DNA of 64,000 nucleotides from Pseudomonadota bacterium (GCA_021324655.1 JAJPIP010000044.1:26456-90455), one strand, 5' to 3'; shown: positions 34,350 through 44,324, counted from the stretch's first letter. Program-made: numbers and translations. Notes: a model not told the origin generated them from the letters alone.

Positions 34350-34430
34350 GCTGCCCTCCTTGACGGCTACACGGTACACCTCTTGACGGCACAATGCCAT
34401 CCGTAGTTTTACCGAACGGAGTCGGGCCCC

Positions 34431-35738
34431 TCAGTGCTGCAGTGCCGCCGCGAATCCGGCCGGCGTTTCGCCCGGCGAGACGCGGATGCGGGGCAGGTGC
34501 CAGAGGCTCCTGGCCGTCTCGGTGGCCGACGAAATCCGCGTGTCGGTGACGCCGCCGACGTAGCCGAGGCGGGCCAGCTGTCTGAAGAGAGCCAGTTGCT
34601 GGGGTCCGACCTCCGACGCCAGCGGATAGGGCCAGAGCGCCCCGGTATAGGCGACGAACTGCACGGGCTCGCCGCTGACGGCGCTCAGCTGTTGCGCCGA
34701 GGCGCCGGCCTCGGACCGGAGCTGCGCCGGCGTCAGCTGCCACAGCACCTGCTGATCTTTCTGCCCGTGGTCTTCGATCCAGAAGCCCATCCGCGTCAGT
34801 TGCCGGATCTGCGTCCAACTCAGGTAGTGCTGCACGTCGAGGTGATTGCGCGTCTCGACCGTCTGGCCGACGAGCCCCGCGCAGGGAAAGAACACGGCGG
34901 TGAAACCGTCGCGGCGGAGCACGGGAACGGCATAGCGCCACGGCGAGGCTCGCCCGTCGTCAAAGGTGAGGACCACGGAGCGGGCGGGCAGCGGTAAGCC
35001 GTAGAGAAGAGCATCGGCGAGCCGCGCGAGAGAAATAACCGCATAGTGCCGGTTGGCCAGGTAGCCCATCTCGGCGGCGAATTGTTGGGGCGGGACGGTC
35101 AGCCCATACTCGATAGCGTAGCCATAGGAGTTCGTCCACTGTGACGGCAACGGGAGCGGCGCTACGCGGTGGTACATGAGAATCGGCACATGCACCCGCG
35201 CCTGGACCGCTCGGCGCGGCACGATGACCGGCGCGTCCAGCGAGGCCGGCCCCTCACCCACCACCAGGGCACGGTGGCGGCGAATGACGAGGCTGAGCGA
35301 CAGATGGCCGTACGCGACGGCGACTCCGGAAGGCTGAAGAGTCCCGGCAAACGTGACGGCAATCGGAACCGTCCAGGCCGATGAGATATGCAGTCGGGGG
35401 TTCTCGAGGCTCTGCCAGGGTGTTCCATGGCGCGGCCGTCCGACACGGACACGTATGACCCGCAGTCCGCCGAACTTCACGCGCAACATCGCCGAGCGAG
35501 CAGCCGCGCTCGGCCAGGATGCTTGCGCCTCGGGCGCCAGCTCCCTCCACTGCGCACCATATGATCCCCGAGCGAACTGCCGGGAGAATCGGCGCGCCGC
35601 GCTGGTGACAGCGGCGGCCGGAGACGGGACCGCCGCCTTCTTCGCGACGATCACCCCCGCCGTCCGGGGGGTGCCGCACCCGGCGAAGACGATGGTGAGC
35701 AGTAGAGGCGCGAGGCAGGGAGCAGTGGGGAAAGGCAT
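34431..35738 (-). CDS. Lipoprotein polysaccharide deacetylase (NodB homology)
   Basis: The 435-aa protein begins with a lipoprotein signal (LLLTIVFAGC lipobox near residue 20). Residues 45-170 form an NTF2/SnoaL-looking domain, and residues 185-430 a NodB deacetylase domain with YHRVAP, the catalytic TFDDGRAS and WIEDHGQKD in place of the usual metal motif HTxxH. The second metal histidine is therefore not obvious, and activity is uncertain. It would act on cell-surface polysaccharide. Confidence 0.82.
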   Translation of the reverse strand: MPFPTAPCLAPLLLTIVFAGCGTPRTAGVIVAKKAAVPSPAAAVTSAARRFSRQFARGSYGAQWRELAPEAQASWPSAAARSAMLRVKFGGLRVIRVRVGRPRHGTPWQSLENPRLHISSAWTVPIAVTFAGTLQPSGVAVAYGHLSLSLVIRRHRALVVGEGPASLDAPVIVPRRAVQARVHVPILMYHRVAPLPLPSQWTNSYGYAIEYGLTVPPQQFAAEMGYLANRHYAVISLARLADALLYGLPLPARSVVLTFDDGRASPWRYAVPVLRRDGFTAVFFPCAGLVGQTVETRNHLDVQHYLSWTQIRQLTRMGFWIEDHGQKDQQVLWQLTPAQLRSEAGASAQQLSAVSGEPVQFVAYTGALWPYPLASEVGPQQLALFRQLARLGYVGGVTDTRISSATETARSLWHLPRIRVSPGETPAGFAAALQH

Positions 35739-35943
35739 CGTGATGTCGCATCACAGGGTACGGGATGAGCGCCTGAGATGCCCTGCGATCTGTCCGTTCC
35801 AACGGTGGACCGCAGAGCGAGGCTCGGCACGTCTGTCACGTCTCCGCACGGCGGTGGGCGTCGTCTGAGCAGCCGCTCTACTATGAAGCACGCCGGCGCG
35901 GAGTTCTCCGTGACGAGCCCTTCGTCAGGGAACAGAAGGTGGG
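35739..35943. other. Divergent promoter region
   Basis: This 205-bp gap separates the deacetylase and the kinase-like gene, which point away from each other. It must hold two promoters, but no clear -35/-10 pair or operator is visible. Confidence 0.3.
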
Positions 35944-36735
35944 ATGAGTGGAGTAGATCGCGAGCCACTGGACACGATTCCAACTGATGAGGTTCCGCTG
36001 CTAGGCGGGAATGTCAGCACCGTCGTCCGTTCCGGCCACACCGTGCGGCGCTCGACTGGTCTCTGGACCCCAGCAGTCCATGCCTGGCTACGGCACCTGG
36101 AGGCGGTGGGATTTGACGGTGCGCCACGCGCCCTGGGGATCGACGAGCAGGGCCGGGAGATCCTCACGTACTTCGACGGGGATGTCTTTCCGTACCCTAT
36201 GCCGGACTATGTGTGGTCGGATGACACGCTGGCGTCGGTTGCCGGGTTCACGCGCCGCCTGCACGACGCGGCCGCGACCTTTGTGCCGCCGCCCGATGCC
36301 GCCTGGCGGCGGCAGGCCGGCGCTCCGCCCGGACCGGTTATCTGCCACAACGACATAGCCCCCTACAACACCGTTTTTCGGAAGGGACGCGTCGCCGGCT
36401 TCATCGACTGGGATTTCTCCGCTCCCGGACCGGGGGAGTGGGACCTGGCCTGGATCGCCTGGCACTATGTACCGCTCTATGAGATGGACGGACCGCCGCT
36501 TGACCGCCCCCGCCGCCTCCGGCTTCTCGCCGACGAGTACGGTCTGCCATCGCGCGAGGCACTACTCCCAACCATTGCCGAGCGGCAGCGCTGCTGCATC
36601 CGGACCTACGACGAGTTCTCCGCTGCCGGCGATCCCGCCTTCATCAAGATGGTGGAGGAAGGACACCGCGACGGTGTCCAGAACAGCCTGAACTGGCTCC
36701 AGGAGCACTGGGAAGAGCTGGCGCGGGCGCTATGA
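35944..36735 (+). CDS. Aminoglycoside-phosphotransferase-fold kinase
   Basis: The 263-aa protein has the catalytic motif CHNDIAPYNTVF (H-x-D-x4-N) and the metal motif FIDWDFSAPGP of the APH/choline kinase fold. It would phosphorylate a small hydroxyl compound. Relatives are often annotated as resistance genes, but nothing here shows that role. ATG 35944 follows AAGGTGGG. Confidence 0.85.
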   Translation: MSGVDREPLDTIPTDEVPLLGGNVSTVVRSGHTVRRSTGLWTPAVHAWLRHLEAVGFDGAPRALGIDEQGREILTYFDGDVFPYPMPDYVWSDDTLASVAGFTRRLHDAAATFVPPPDAAWRRQAGAPPGPVICHNDIAPYNTVFRKGRVAGFIDWDFSAPGPGEWDLAWIAWHYVPLYEMDGPPLDRPRRLRLLADEYGLPSREALLPTIAERQRCCIRTYDEFSAAGDPAFIKMVEEGHRDGVQNSLNWLQEHWEELARAL

Positions 36736-36744
36736 GACGACAAA

Positions 36745-36767
36745 GGGGCCCGAGTCGCTCGGGCCCC
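36745..36767. terminator. Bidirectional terminator
   Basis: A perfect 10-bp stem GGGGCCCGAG/CTCGGGCCCC with a TCG loop lies between the convergent kinase gene and the monooxygenase-like gene. On the minus strand it is followed by TTTGTC. Confidence 0.8.
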
Positions 36768-36788
36768 CTGTCGCCGGATGGCCGGCAC

Positions 36789-37088
36789 CTACGGTGCGTA
36801 TTCCGTGACCTCGTCGAAGTCCACGAACTCCGGGGGGCCGTCCATCAGATCGCCCAGCCGGCTCGTGAGCTCCGCCTGCTCGGGTGACTGCTCGTAGGCA
36901 CGCGCCTTCTCCTGGCTGTCAAAGACCACGACCGCGTACAGCTCCTGGCCGTTCTTGCTGTTGCGTAAGCTCAGGCTGCGCACCCAACCGGAATCTCTCG
37001 ACATGCGAGAGTCCACCTCGCGATACAGCTCGTCCAGTTCGTGTGCCTTACCTGGCTTGATCTGTGCCTTTATCAACTGTGCCCACAT
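36789..37088 (-). CDS. Antibiotic-biosynthesis-monooxygenase-like (ABM) dimeric barrel protein
   Basis: The 99-aa protein has the ferredoxin-like barrel pattern: IKAQIKPGKAHEL, then SLRNSKNGQELYAVVVFDSQEKARAYEQSPE. Such dimers act as small cofactor-less monooxygenases or heme-degrading enzymes, or have no enzymatic role. ATG 37088 follows GGGGAG. It precedes no obvious pathway partner. Confidence 0.75.
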   Translation of the reverse strand: MWAQLIKAQIKPGKAHELDELYREVDSRMSRDSGWVRSLSLRNSKNGQELYAVVVFDSQEKARAYEQSPEQAELTSRLGDLMDGPPEFVDFDEVTEYAP

Positions 37089-37121
37089 GCTCTTTCTCCC
37101 CGTGCAATAAACTGAACCGCT

Positions 37122-37589
37122 CTAAACAAGCGGTGGACCGTCGATCTCGGTGGCATACGCGTGGAAGTGGTCGACCATAGCTTGCTGGTCGAGTCCCTGA
37201 TCCTGGAGGGCGGACATGCCACGCAGGAAGCCCTCGGTGCCGGGCAAGGTGAGGGCGAAGATGCGCCCCTCCTCCGGGCCGACGCTCGCGAAGCTGTGCG
37301 TCACTCCCCGTGGGACGTAGGCAAAGGTGCCGGCGCCGCCTTCGGTGACGTCGTCGCCGATCCGGAAGCGGTACCGCCCCGCCAGGACGAGGTAGAGTTC
37401 GTCCACCGCGGCATGCGTATGGAGGGGTGGTCCGCCGGGACCGGGATTGGTGCAGATGGCGGCGGTGAGCTGTCCGCCGGTGTCCGCATCAGACGCCAGG
37501 ACCCGCAGCCCCAGATTCTCGATGGTCTCCCCCTCGTCAGGCTGCAGGGCGACGGGGCGAGCCCGGCCGGGGAGTGTTTCGGTCGTCAT
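37122..37589 (-). CDS. Cupin-domain protein
   Basis: The 155-aa protein has both cupin motifs: PPLHTHAAVDELYLVLAG (two His and Glu for metal) and YVPRGVTHSFASVG (third His). A metal site is therefore complete. It may be a dioxygenase, isomerase or sensor; no substrate is evident. A second cupin gene is directly upstream on the same strand. Confidence 0.85.
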   Translation of the reverse strand: MTTETLPGRARPVALQPDEGETIENLGLRVLASDADTGGQLTAAICTNPGPGGPPLHTHAAVDELYLVLAGRYRFRIGDDVTEGGAGTFAYVPRGVTHSFASVGPEEGRIFALTLPGTEGFLRGMSALQDQGLDQQAMVDHFHAYATEIDGPPLV

Positions 37590-37608
37590 TGGGTTCTCCT
37601 CCTGCCGG

Positions 37609-37971
37609 TTAGCGAGAAGCGTCCCGCGGGAACTCGATGGCGACGTAGGGCTCGTCGCTGATCACCCACATGTCGTGACCCGGCGGTATATCGAAGGCAT
37701 CGCCTGCCGCGATCTCGCGCTCGGTACCGTCGGCCATCTTGACTCTGATACGTCCCGCGCTGACATACCCGGTGTGGTGAACCTGACACAGATCCGTGCC
37801 GACGATCGGTTTGGCGTGCTCGGTCCAGTGAAATCCCGGTTGCGCCGTGCCCCGGACCGCCGTCAGCGCGCCGAGCGACACGACATCGGCCCGCAGCATC
37901 GTTCCCAGGCTCTGCTGGGTGTCCGGGACATCAAACGTTTTCACATGGATCTGGTCTGCCTGCGTCGTCAT
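37609..37971 (-). CDS. Cupin-like protein, 120 aa
   Basis: Started at ATG 37971 behind AAGGAGG, the protein has a single cupin-like barrel. Motif 1 is weak (WTEHAKPIVGTDLCQVHHTGYV) and motif 2 is IPPGHDMWVISDEPYVAIEF. It lies 20 bp upstream of the other cupin gene and probably shares a transcript. Confidence 0.75.
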   Translation of the reverse strand: MTTQADQIHVKTFDVPDTQQSLGTMLRADVVSLGALTAVRGTAQPGFHWTEHAKPIVGTDLCQVHHTGYVSAGRIRVKMADGTEREIAAGDAFDIPPGHDMWVISDEPYVAIEFPRDASR

Positions 37972-38106
37972 GATTCTGACCTCCTTGGCGCTTGCTGCGC
38001 TCACAGGGACCATCCTACGCCGGCAGAGATGGTTTGCCGTCCCCCGTCAGGGATACGTCCCCGCGCCCAGGGGGATATTTTCGGCGCTGGGGGGATAGTG
38101 GGCCGG

Positions 38107-40533
38107 TTAGTCGGGAGTGAGGCCGCGGCTGACCGCCCAGGCGGCGATTTGAGCCCGCGACGTGAAACCGAGCTTGGACAGGATGTGCTTCACGTGCAGG
38201 CGCGCCGTGCCCTCTGTGATGAAGAGACGGGCGCCGATCTGGCGATTCGTCAGTCCCTGGGCGACCAGCGTCGCCACCTCTCGTTCGCGCGGCGTCAAGT
38301 CCTCGTCATCCGTCTCGGCGCGACTCGCGCCAGATCGTGCGTCCGTCAGTGCCTCAGCGACGACCTGATGCCAGGGTAAGGCGCGTCCCTCCGCCAGTGC
38401 GGCGGCCATCTCCGCCTCATCCAGGGCATCACCGATCGCGGCTCGCGTGCGATCGTAATCAGGGCGGTTGGCCGGCCACACGGAGATGCCGGCCGGCTCA
38501 CGCACGGCCTGGGTGACACCCAGTAGCGAGGCCGCCCGCCGCGGCTGGCCTATCGCCACGAGGACCGCGGCCAGGCCATCCAGGCAATCCACCATGCCCT
38601 TCTGGTCTCCCTGGTCCCGGAAGAGAGCGAGACTCTCTCGAAAGAGCGTACGCGCCCGCCGCGTGTCGCCCTGGTGCAATGCGACGTATCCGAGGTTGTG
38701 GAGCAAGCTTGGAACCGTCGCGGTGAGGCCCTGCCGTCGCAGAAGGTCGAGTGCCTCCTCGTAGCGCGCTTGCGCCTCCGTGTCGTTGCCCTTTGTCCGC
38801 GCAAGATCGCCGAGGAAGTTCAAGCGCTGCGCCGTCAACCACTCATCGCCAACCGCATATCCGAGCTGGAGCCCTTCCTCCAGCATCGCCTTGCCGGCGC
38901 CACTCGGGTCGCCGTCCCGCAGCATCGGAAAGATATCGGCGGCACCCGTGGCGAGGGCGATACCCCAGTCGTCCCCGATCTCGGCGAAGAGGCGGAGCGC
39001 TTCGGCGACCGCCTCGCGAGCCCGCGGATGATCCACCGTCATCGGTAGCGACTGAAGTGTGTAGGCGAGGCGCCGCTTATCGCCGAGCGATCGCCAGAGA
39101 GCCTCGCTTTCCTCCGCCCGTTCCCGCGACCGGGAGGGGGTTCCCGCATGCCAGCCCAATTCGCACGCCGCGTAGAGCGCCCGGGCGCGCGCCGCCGGGG
39201 GTGTATCCGTTCCGCGGGCCAGCACGGCCTCCAGCCAGTCCAGTCCCTCGCTTATCTGTCCACGCATGACCCAGTAGAAGACCAGCGAACCGGCCAGGCG
39301 CTGTCCCAGCTCGACGTGCTGCGGAGCGGCGGATCGCCGGCTCCAGTCGAGCGCCGCCCGCAGGTTATCCTCCTCGGCCGCCAATCGTTCCATCCACGGA
39401 CCTCGGTCACCGCTCATCACGGCCGGTTCTGCTTCCTCCGCCATCCGGACGAAGTACTCGGCGTGCCGTGGTTGCAGCTTGCCCATCTCGTCTTCCCCGG
39501 TCGCCAGGTCGCGCGCATATTGCCGGATCGGTTCCAGCAGGCGATACCGCACGCCGGCAGCCGTCGTCTGCGCCTCCACGAGGGACTTCTCTACCAGGGA
39601 TCGCAATACCCCCAGTACGTCGGATTCGGCGAGGCCGTTGTCACTGCAGACCCCTTCGGCGGCATCCACGTCAAAGCTGCCCGCGAACACCGCCAGGCTC
39701 CGAAACACCATCTGCTCCGGCGAATCGAGCAGAGCATAGCTCCAATCAAGTGCTGCCCGCAGTGTCTCCTGGCGGGACACGGTCCGGATCCCGCCCTCGA
39801 GGAGCCGCAAACTGTCGTCCAGCCTATCGACGATTTGTGCCGGCGTCAGCGCTCCTGCCTGTGCCGCGGCCAACTCGATGGCGAGCGGCAATCCCTCGAG
39901 ATGCCGGCAGATGGCAGCGACAGCGGCAGCATTGCCCTGGGTCAGGTGAAAATCCGGACGGCGCGCCCTGGCACGTTCGACGAAGAGGGCCACCGAGGCT
40001 ACCTCTGACAATTCCTCGATGGACGGCAACGGCTCGGGCGGAAGCGACAGCGCCGGCACCCGCCACGTCATCTCGCCGGCAACGCGTAATGGTTCCCGGC
40101 TCGTGGCCAGGATCTTCAGGTGTGGACAGGCCGCTACCAGCGTCTCCACCAGGCTCGCCACAGCCGCAATCATGTGTTCGCAGTTATCGAGTACGAGGAG
40201 CAGACGGCGGGAGTTCAAGGCGGCGACCAGAGTCGCGAGGAGAGGGCGTCCCGCCGTGCCGCGGACGCCGAGGGCAGTGGCGACCGCTCGCGGCACCAGC
40301 GTCGAATCGGTCAATGGCGCCAGTTGAACCAGACATGCGCCATCCGGGAAGCCGGCGCGGAGATCGGCGGCAACGCGGAGAGCCAATCGTGTCTTGCCGC
40401 TTCCCCCCGGGCCGGTCAGAGTAAGAATGCGCGTTCGCGTAAAGAGGCTTCGGATTTCGGCGACCTCGCGGTCGCGCCCGATGAAGCTGGCGGCCTCAGC
40501 CGGCAACCGGGCGGGCGGGGAAGAAACAGTCAT
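38107..40533 (-). CDS. LuxR-family ATPase transcriptional regulator (NB-ARC/TPR/HTH)
   Basis: The 808-aa protein has an STAND-type ATPase (Walker A LTGPGGSGKTRL at residues 39-50, Walker B LLLVLDNCEH), a long helical repeat region with TPR-like character (about 400-720), and a C-terminal LuxR helix-turn-helix (LTPREREVATLVAQGLTNRQIGARLFITEG). Such signal-ATPases bind an effector with the repeats and activate genes. It is the likely regulator of the small-protein genes beside it, which is inference. Confidence 0.93.
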   Translation of the reverse strand: MTVSSPPARLPAEAASFIGRDREVAEIRSLFTRTRILTLTGPGGSGKTRLALRVAADLRAGFPDGACLVQLAPLTDSTLVPRAVATALGVRGTAGRPLLATLVAALNSRRLLLVLDNCEHMIAAVASLVETLVAACPHLKILATSREPLRVAGEMTWRVPALSLPPEPLPSIEELSEVASVALFVERARARRPDFHLTQGNAAAVAAICRHLEGLPLAIELAAAQAGALTPAQIVDRLDDSLRLLEGGIRTVSRQETLRAALDWSYALLDSPEQMVFRSLAVFAGSFDVDAAEGVCSDNGLAESDVLGVLRSLVEKSLVEAQTTAAGVRYRLLEPIRQYARDLATGEDEMGKLQPRHAEYFVRMAEEAEPAVMSGDRGPWMERLAAEEDNLRAALDWSRRSAAPQHVELGQRLAGSLVFYWVMRGQISEGLDWLEAVLARGTDTPPAARARALYAACELGWHAGTPSRSRERAEESEALWRSLGDKRRLAYTLQSLPMTVDHPRAREAVAEALRLFAEIGDDWGIALATGAADIFPMLRDGDPSGAGKAMLEEGLQLGYAVGDEWLTAQRLNFLGDLARTKGNDTEAQARYEEALDLLRRQGLTATVPSLLHNLGYVALHQGDTRRARTLFRESLALFRDQGDQKGMVDCLDGLAAVLVAIGQPRRAASLLGVTQAVREPAGISVWPANRPDYDRTRAAIGDALDEAEMAAALAEGRALPWHQVVAEALTDARSGASRAETDDEDLTPREREVATLVAQGLTNRQIGARLFITEGTARLHVKHILSKLGFTSRAQIAAWAVSRGLTPD

Positions 40534-40601
40534 CGTCTGTGACTACCACAGAACGGCGCAATTGTCGATGTGCACCCTGCTCGTCGTTCCTCCGCCTGAG
40601 G

Positions 40602-41006
40602 CTACGAGCCGGCAGGTGCCGGACGGTTGAACATGTAGTCGGTAATCTCCCAGCCCCGCGGTGAGTGATGCAGAATGAACAGCTCCCGGCTCACCGCCGA
40701 AATGGTATTCCCACCGATCGTAAAGGTGCCGGTCGTGTGGGTCTCGACGGCTGCCATGTCCCCGTCATGGCGGACACGGTCGATGTGCAACTCCCGCTGA
40801 CAGCTGAGGGCGCGGAAACTCTGCTGGAACATGGTGCGAATGTGCTCCCGTCCGGTGACCGTGCCCGTCTCATCGGCCATAAGTGTGCCGTCCACGGCGA
40901 AGACACGGGACACTCCGTCCGGGTCGGACCGGTTCAAGGCGTCGAAGTAGCCGCGAATCGGTTCATCAACCGAGTTGCCGTCGTGCTGCACCGAGGAACC
41001 TGTCAT
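40602..41006 (-). CDS. SnoaL/NTF2-like protein
   Basis: The 134-aa protein has the SnoaL-like pattern IRGYFDALNRSDPDGVSRVFAVDGTL followed by a beta-sheet half with EITDYMFNRP. These folds serve in isomerases, hydratases or as small ligand binders. It is a single gene without clear partners. Confidence 0.8.
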   Translation of the reverse strand: MTGSSVQHDGNSVDEPIRGYFDALNRSDPDGVSRVFAVDGTLMADETGTVTGREHIRTMFQQSFRALSCQRELHIDRVRHDGDMAAVETHTTGTFTIGGNTISAVSRELFILHHSPRGWEITDYMFNRPAPAGS

Positions 41007-41127
41007 GCAGCTACCTCCTGAGAGAGATCGACTATCCAGCAGTGTCCAGTCTACGTGGGCTCTCAGGAGGCAGCATCTCCCAAAGGGGATAGACGTCGCT
41101 GCGGGATGGGGTATTTCCAGGGCGCAG

Positions 41128-42426
41128 TTAGGCGACCTGGCCGATTACTCGCTCGAGGATGTCAAGCCCGTCGTTCAGCAGGTCATGCGCGATGATCAGC
41201 GGCACCAGGATGCGAATCACATTGTCGTGCAGGCCCGCCTTGATGATGATCAGGCCGTCATCGGCGCAGCGATGGATGATCTCCGCCGTCTGCTCTTTGG
41301 CCGGCTCCTTGGTCGCACGATTCGTCACCAGTTCCATGGCCTGCATCGCACCCAGGCCGCGGACCTCGCCGATCAGGTCGTAGCGCTGCTGCATCTGCTG
41401 GAAGCGCTGCACCACGATCTGTCCGAGCTCGCGCGCTCGGGCGACGAGATTCTCCTCCTCAAAGATGTCGAGAACGGCCAGCGCCGCCGCGCAGGCCACG
41501 GGATTGCCGCCGTATGTCCCGCCGATGCCTCCCACGCCCGGAGCATCCATGATCTCGGCCCGACCTACCACCGCGCCCAACGGAAATCCGTCGGCCAGCG
41601 ACTTCGCAAGGACGACCATGTCCGGCTCGATCCCGGCATGCTCGACGGCAAGCATCTGTCCGGTCCGTCCGAAACCGGTCTGGACCTCGTCGGCGATGAG
41701 GAGGATGCCTTCACGGTCGGCGATGCGGCGCAAGGTGCGGAGCCACTCGGGCGGAGCGACGATGAAACCTCCCTCGCCCTGCACCGGCTCGACGATGATG
41801 GCAGCGACGCGATTCGCTGCGACGGTGGTGGCGAAGAGGCGCTCGAGATCGCGGCCGCTCTCGGCTTCGTCCGAGTCGGAGCGATAGGCATAGGGGTACC
41901 GCGCGTGATAGACGTCCGGCGCAAACGGACCGAAGCCCAACTTGTATGGCTTCTCCTTGCCGGTCAGCGTCATCGTCATCAAGGTGCGGCCATGGAAACT
42001 ATTCTCGAAAGCGATGATGGCTGGGCGGCCGGTGGCGGCTCGCGCGACTTTGATCGCGTTCTCGACTGCCTCGGCGCCGCTGTTCAGCAGCAGTGTCTTC
42101 TTGGGCGATGAGCCGGGGACAAGCTTGGCGAGCCGCTCGGCTAAGTCGATATACGGCGCATACGGCGCGACCCCGAAGGCCATGTGAATGAGCTTCTCTG
42201 TCTGTCGCGTGACCGCGTCCACGACACGCTGCGGCGTATGCCCGACGTTCAGCGTCCCGATGCCACCGGCAAAGTCGATGTAGTGTTTGCCGTCGACGTC
42301 CCAGACCTCTGCCCCGTGCGCGTGATCCACGATGATGTTGTGGTAACTGGAGAGACCGCGCGGTACATACTGCGCCCGCTTGTCGAGCCACGTCGCTGAC
42401 TTCTGTCCTGCCTCTACCGTCTGCAT
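41128..42426 (-). CDS. gabT: 4-aminobutyrate aminotransferase (class III)
   Basis: The 432-aa PLP enzyme has the cofactor motifs LLNSGAEAVENAIK, LLIADEVQTGFGRTG and the Schiff-base lysine in VVLAKSLADGFPLGA, with the family ending GGTYGGNPVACAAALAVL. It transfers the amino group of GABA (or another omega-amino acid) to 2-oxoglutarate. It lies beside putrescine transport genes, and PuuB-like and gamma-aminobutyraldehyde dehydrogenase-like genes are in the same island, which supports the GABA step. Confidence 0.92.
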   Translation of the reverse strand: MQTVEAGQKSATWLDKRAQYVPRGLSSYHNIIVDHAHGAEVWDVDGKHYIDFAGGIGTLNVGHTPQRVVDAVTRQTEKLIHMAFGVAPYAPYIDLAERLAKLVPGSSPKKTLLLNSGAEAVENAIKVARAATGRPAIIAFENSFHGRTLMTMTLTGKEKPYKLGFGPFAPDVYHARYPYAYRSDSDEAESGRDLERLFATTVAANRVAAIIVEPVQGEGGFIVAPPEWLRTLRRIADREGILLIADEVQTGFGRTGQMLAVEHAGIEPDMVVLAKSLADGFPLGAVVGRAEIMDAPGVGGIGGTYGGNPVACAAALAVLDIFEEENLVARARELGQIVVQRFQQMQQRYDLIGEVRGLGAMQAMELVTNRATKEPAKEQTAEIIHRCADDGLIIIKAGLHDNVIRILVPLIIAHDLLNDGLDILERVIGQVA

Positions 42427-42595
42427 GATGACCCTCCGTCGTCTCGGACGTTAATCGCGCGGGCTACGCTTTCCCGCGATTTCGAGCCGCACCGCTACGA
42501 TATGCGTCCGGTCTCTGCCCCATCATACGCCGATTTCCGGCACATCAACGGTGCAGGACAGACGGTTTGTGCAGGCCATGGGCAGCGCGGAATCA
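42427..42595. other. Gap between potC and gabT
   Basis: This 169-bp interval separates the gabT start from the potC end. No gene, RNA or convincing hairpin is seen. The promoter of gabT should lie here. Confidence 0.3.
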
Positions 42596-43419
42596 TCACG
42601 CCTTGGGCACCGCGCGCTGGGCGGCGGGCTCGCGAGCGAGATACTGCGCGATGAGCACGATGGGAATGGAGATCGAGACCACGACCACGGCGATGGCATC
42701 GATCTCCGGGAAGTTGATGCCCTGGCGGATGTGGCTCAGGATCCACAGCGGCAGCGTATTCTGGGCGCCGATCAGGAAAAAGGTCACGATCACCTCATCG
42801 AGCGAGAGGGTAAAGGCAAGAAGTGCGCCGGCGATGATCGCTCACGGATGCTGGGGAGAGTCACGTACCAGAACGTCTGCCAGCCGTCGGCTCCCAGATC
42901 CATGGAGGCCTCTTCCAGAGACCGGCTGGTACGCCGCAAACGGGCCAGCACGTTGTTCATCACGAGCACGATACAGAAGGTGGCATGACCGATGGCCACC
43001 GTGACCAGCGAGAGCTCGAAGGGAAGGCCCCACTGCGTGAGCTGCGTGAACCAGGTCGTCATGGCGACTCCGGTGATGATGCCGGGAAGCAGGATCGGCA
43101 GTGTGATGCCGAAGTTGAGCGCTTCTCGCCCGAGGAAGCGGAAGCGTTGCAGCGCGAAGGCCGCCGCCGTCCCCAGGAAGACGGCCACGATGGTGGCCTC
43201 GACCGCGACCTGGACACTGTTTTCCAGCGCGGTCCAGGGATCGGGGTCGCTGAACAGCACGTGGAACCACTGCAGAGACGGCTGCTGCGGCGGCCAGCTC
43301 GTGATGGTATCGCTGTTGAACGCGTAGATGAAGATAATCAGCAGCGGGAGATAGAGGAACGCATACACCAGCAGGGCCGCTGTGCCGAGCGAAAGGCGGA
43401 CGCGGAGAGGGGTTCTCAC
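42596..43419 (-). pseudogene. potC: Polyamine ABC permease PotC, interrupted by one-base frameshift
   Basis: Two overlapping frames together make one PotC-type permease. The first (43419-42790) reads correctly to TFWYVTLPSIRE, then runs into unrelated residues and a stop. The other frame continues the family sequence with IIAGALLAFTLSLDEVIVTFFLIG down to 42596. Near plus-strand 42839-42841 the sequence reads gatcgctcac where gatcgcctcac would keep the frame, so one base is missing. It is either a genuine inactivating deletion, a programmed shift, or a sequencing error. Without it the permease would have normal length (about 270 aa). Confidence 0.85.
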
Positions 43420-44324
43420 AGGGCCTCCAGAACGCCGAAACGGCGAGCAATTGCCAGGAAGACGGTGAGCACGATCAGCGGCAGGATGGCCAGAGCCGCC
43501 CCGAAGGGATAGTTATACGCGATGCCGAATTGATCGGCGATCACGTTGCCGATGAACTGTGTTCCATTCCCCATCAACAGTGGCGTGATGAAATCGCCCA
43601 TCGAGAGCGAGAAGACGAAAATGCTTCCCGCCAGGATGCCGGGGAAGGCCAGCGGCCAGACCACGTGGAGAATCGTGCGCCAACCGCGTGCCCCCAGGTC
43701 GCTTGATGCTTCGTAGAGCGAGGGTGGGATTCGCTCGATCGCGGCGTACACGGGAATCACCATGTAGGGGAGCCAGATCTGCAAGAGGGTGATATAGACC
43801 GCCGTGTTGCTGTAGAGCAGCGCGGAGATGGGCTGATGGACGACGTGGATGCCGATGAGAAAGGTATTGAGCAGGCCGTCACGGCCCAGGATGGTCTTCC
43901 AGGCAAAGACGCGGACGAGATAGCTGCTCCACAGGGGAATCAACACTGCCAGATAGAGGAGGTGGCGCCAGCGTCGGGTGTAGCGGACCAGGAAGTAGGC
44001 GAGCGGGAGGGCGAGGACGATGGCGCTCAATGTGACGAGTGACGCCATCACGACGGTGCGCCGTAGCACGTCCAGCCACACCGGCTCGGAGAAGATCTGG
44101 GTGTAGTTCGCCAGCGTCCACACCTGGACGACGTTGTAATTCTGGATCTGCCAGAGACTCTCGAGGAGAAGGTAGACCAACGGACCCAGGTAGAAGCCCG
44201 CCATCCAGATCAGCGGCGGACCCAAGACGAGGGCGAGCGCGAGCCGGCGGTGGGCTCGCACCTGGCGAGCGACGGCGCGCCGGGCGGTGACGGCGCGGGG
44301 CAGGGCGCCTTCGTACGTTGCCAT
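43416..44324 (-). CDS. potB: Polyamine ABC permease PotB
   Basis: The 302-aa membrane protein has six helices, the PotB motif RTVVMASLVTLSAIVLALPLAYFLVRY and the EAA loop YEASSDLGARGWRTILHVVWPLAFPG. Its stop overlaps potC by 4 bp (ATGA). It forms the membrane channel with PotC. Confidence 0.93.
   Translation of the reverse strand: MATYEGALPRAVTARRAVARQVRAHRRLALALVLGPPLIWMAGFYLGPLVYLLLESLWQIQNYNVVQVWTLANYTQIFSEPVWLDVLRRTVVMASLVTLSAIVLALPLAYFLVRYTRRWRHLLYLAVLIPLWSSYLVRVFAWKTILGRDGLLNTFLIGIHVVHQPISALLYSNTAVYITLLQIWLPYMVIPVYAAIERIPPSLYEASSDLGARGWRTILHVVWPLAFPGILAGSIFVFSLSMGDFITPLLMGNGTQFIGNVIADQFGIAYNYPFGAALAILPLIVLTVFLAIARRFGVLEAL

Noticed and set aside
33084..34406. A 440-codon plus-strand frame opposite the MFS transporter
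   Set aside because: Its composition is rich in H, D, E and G, it is antisense to a clear membrane protein, and it has no recognisable domain.
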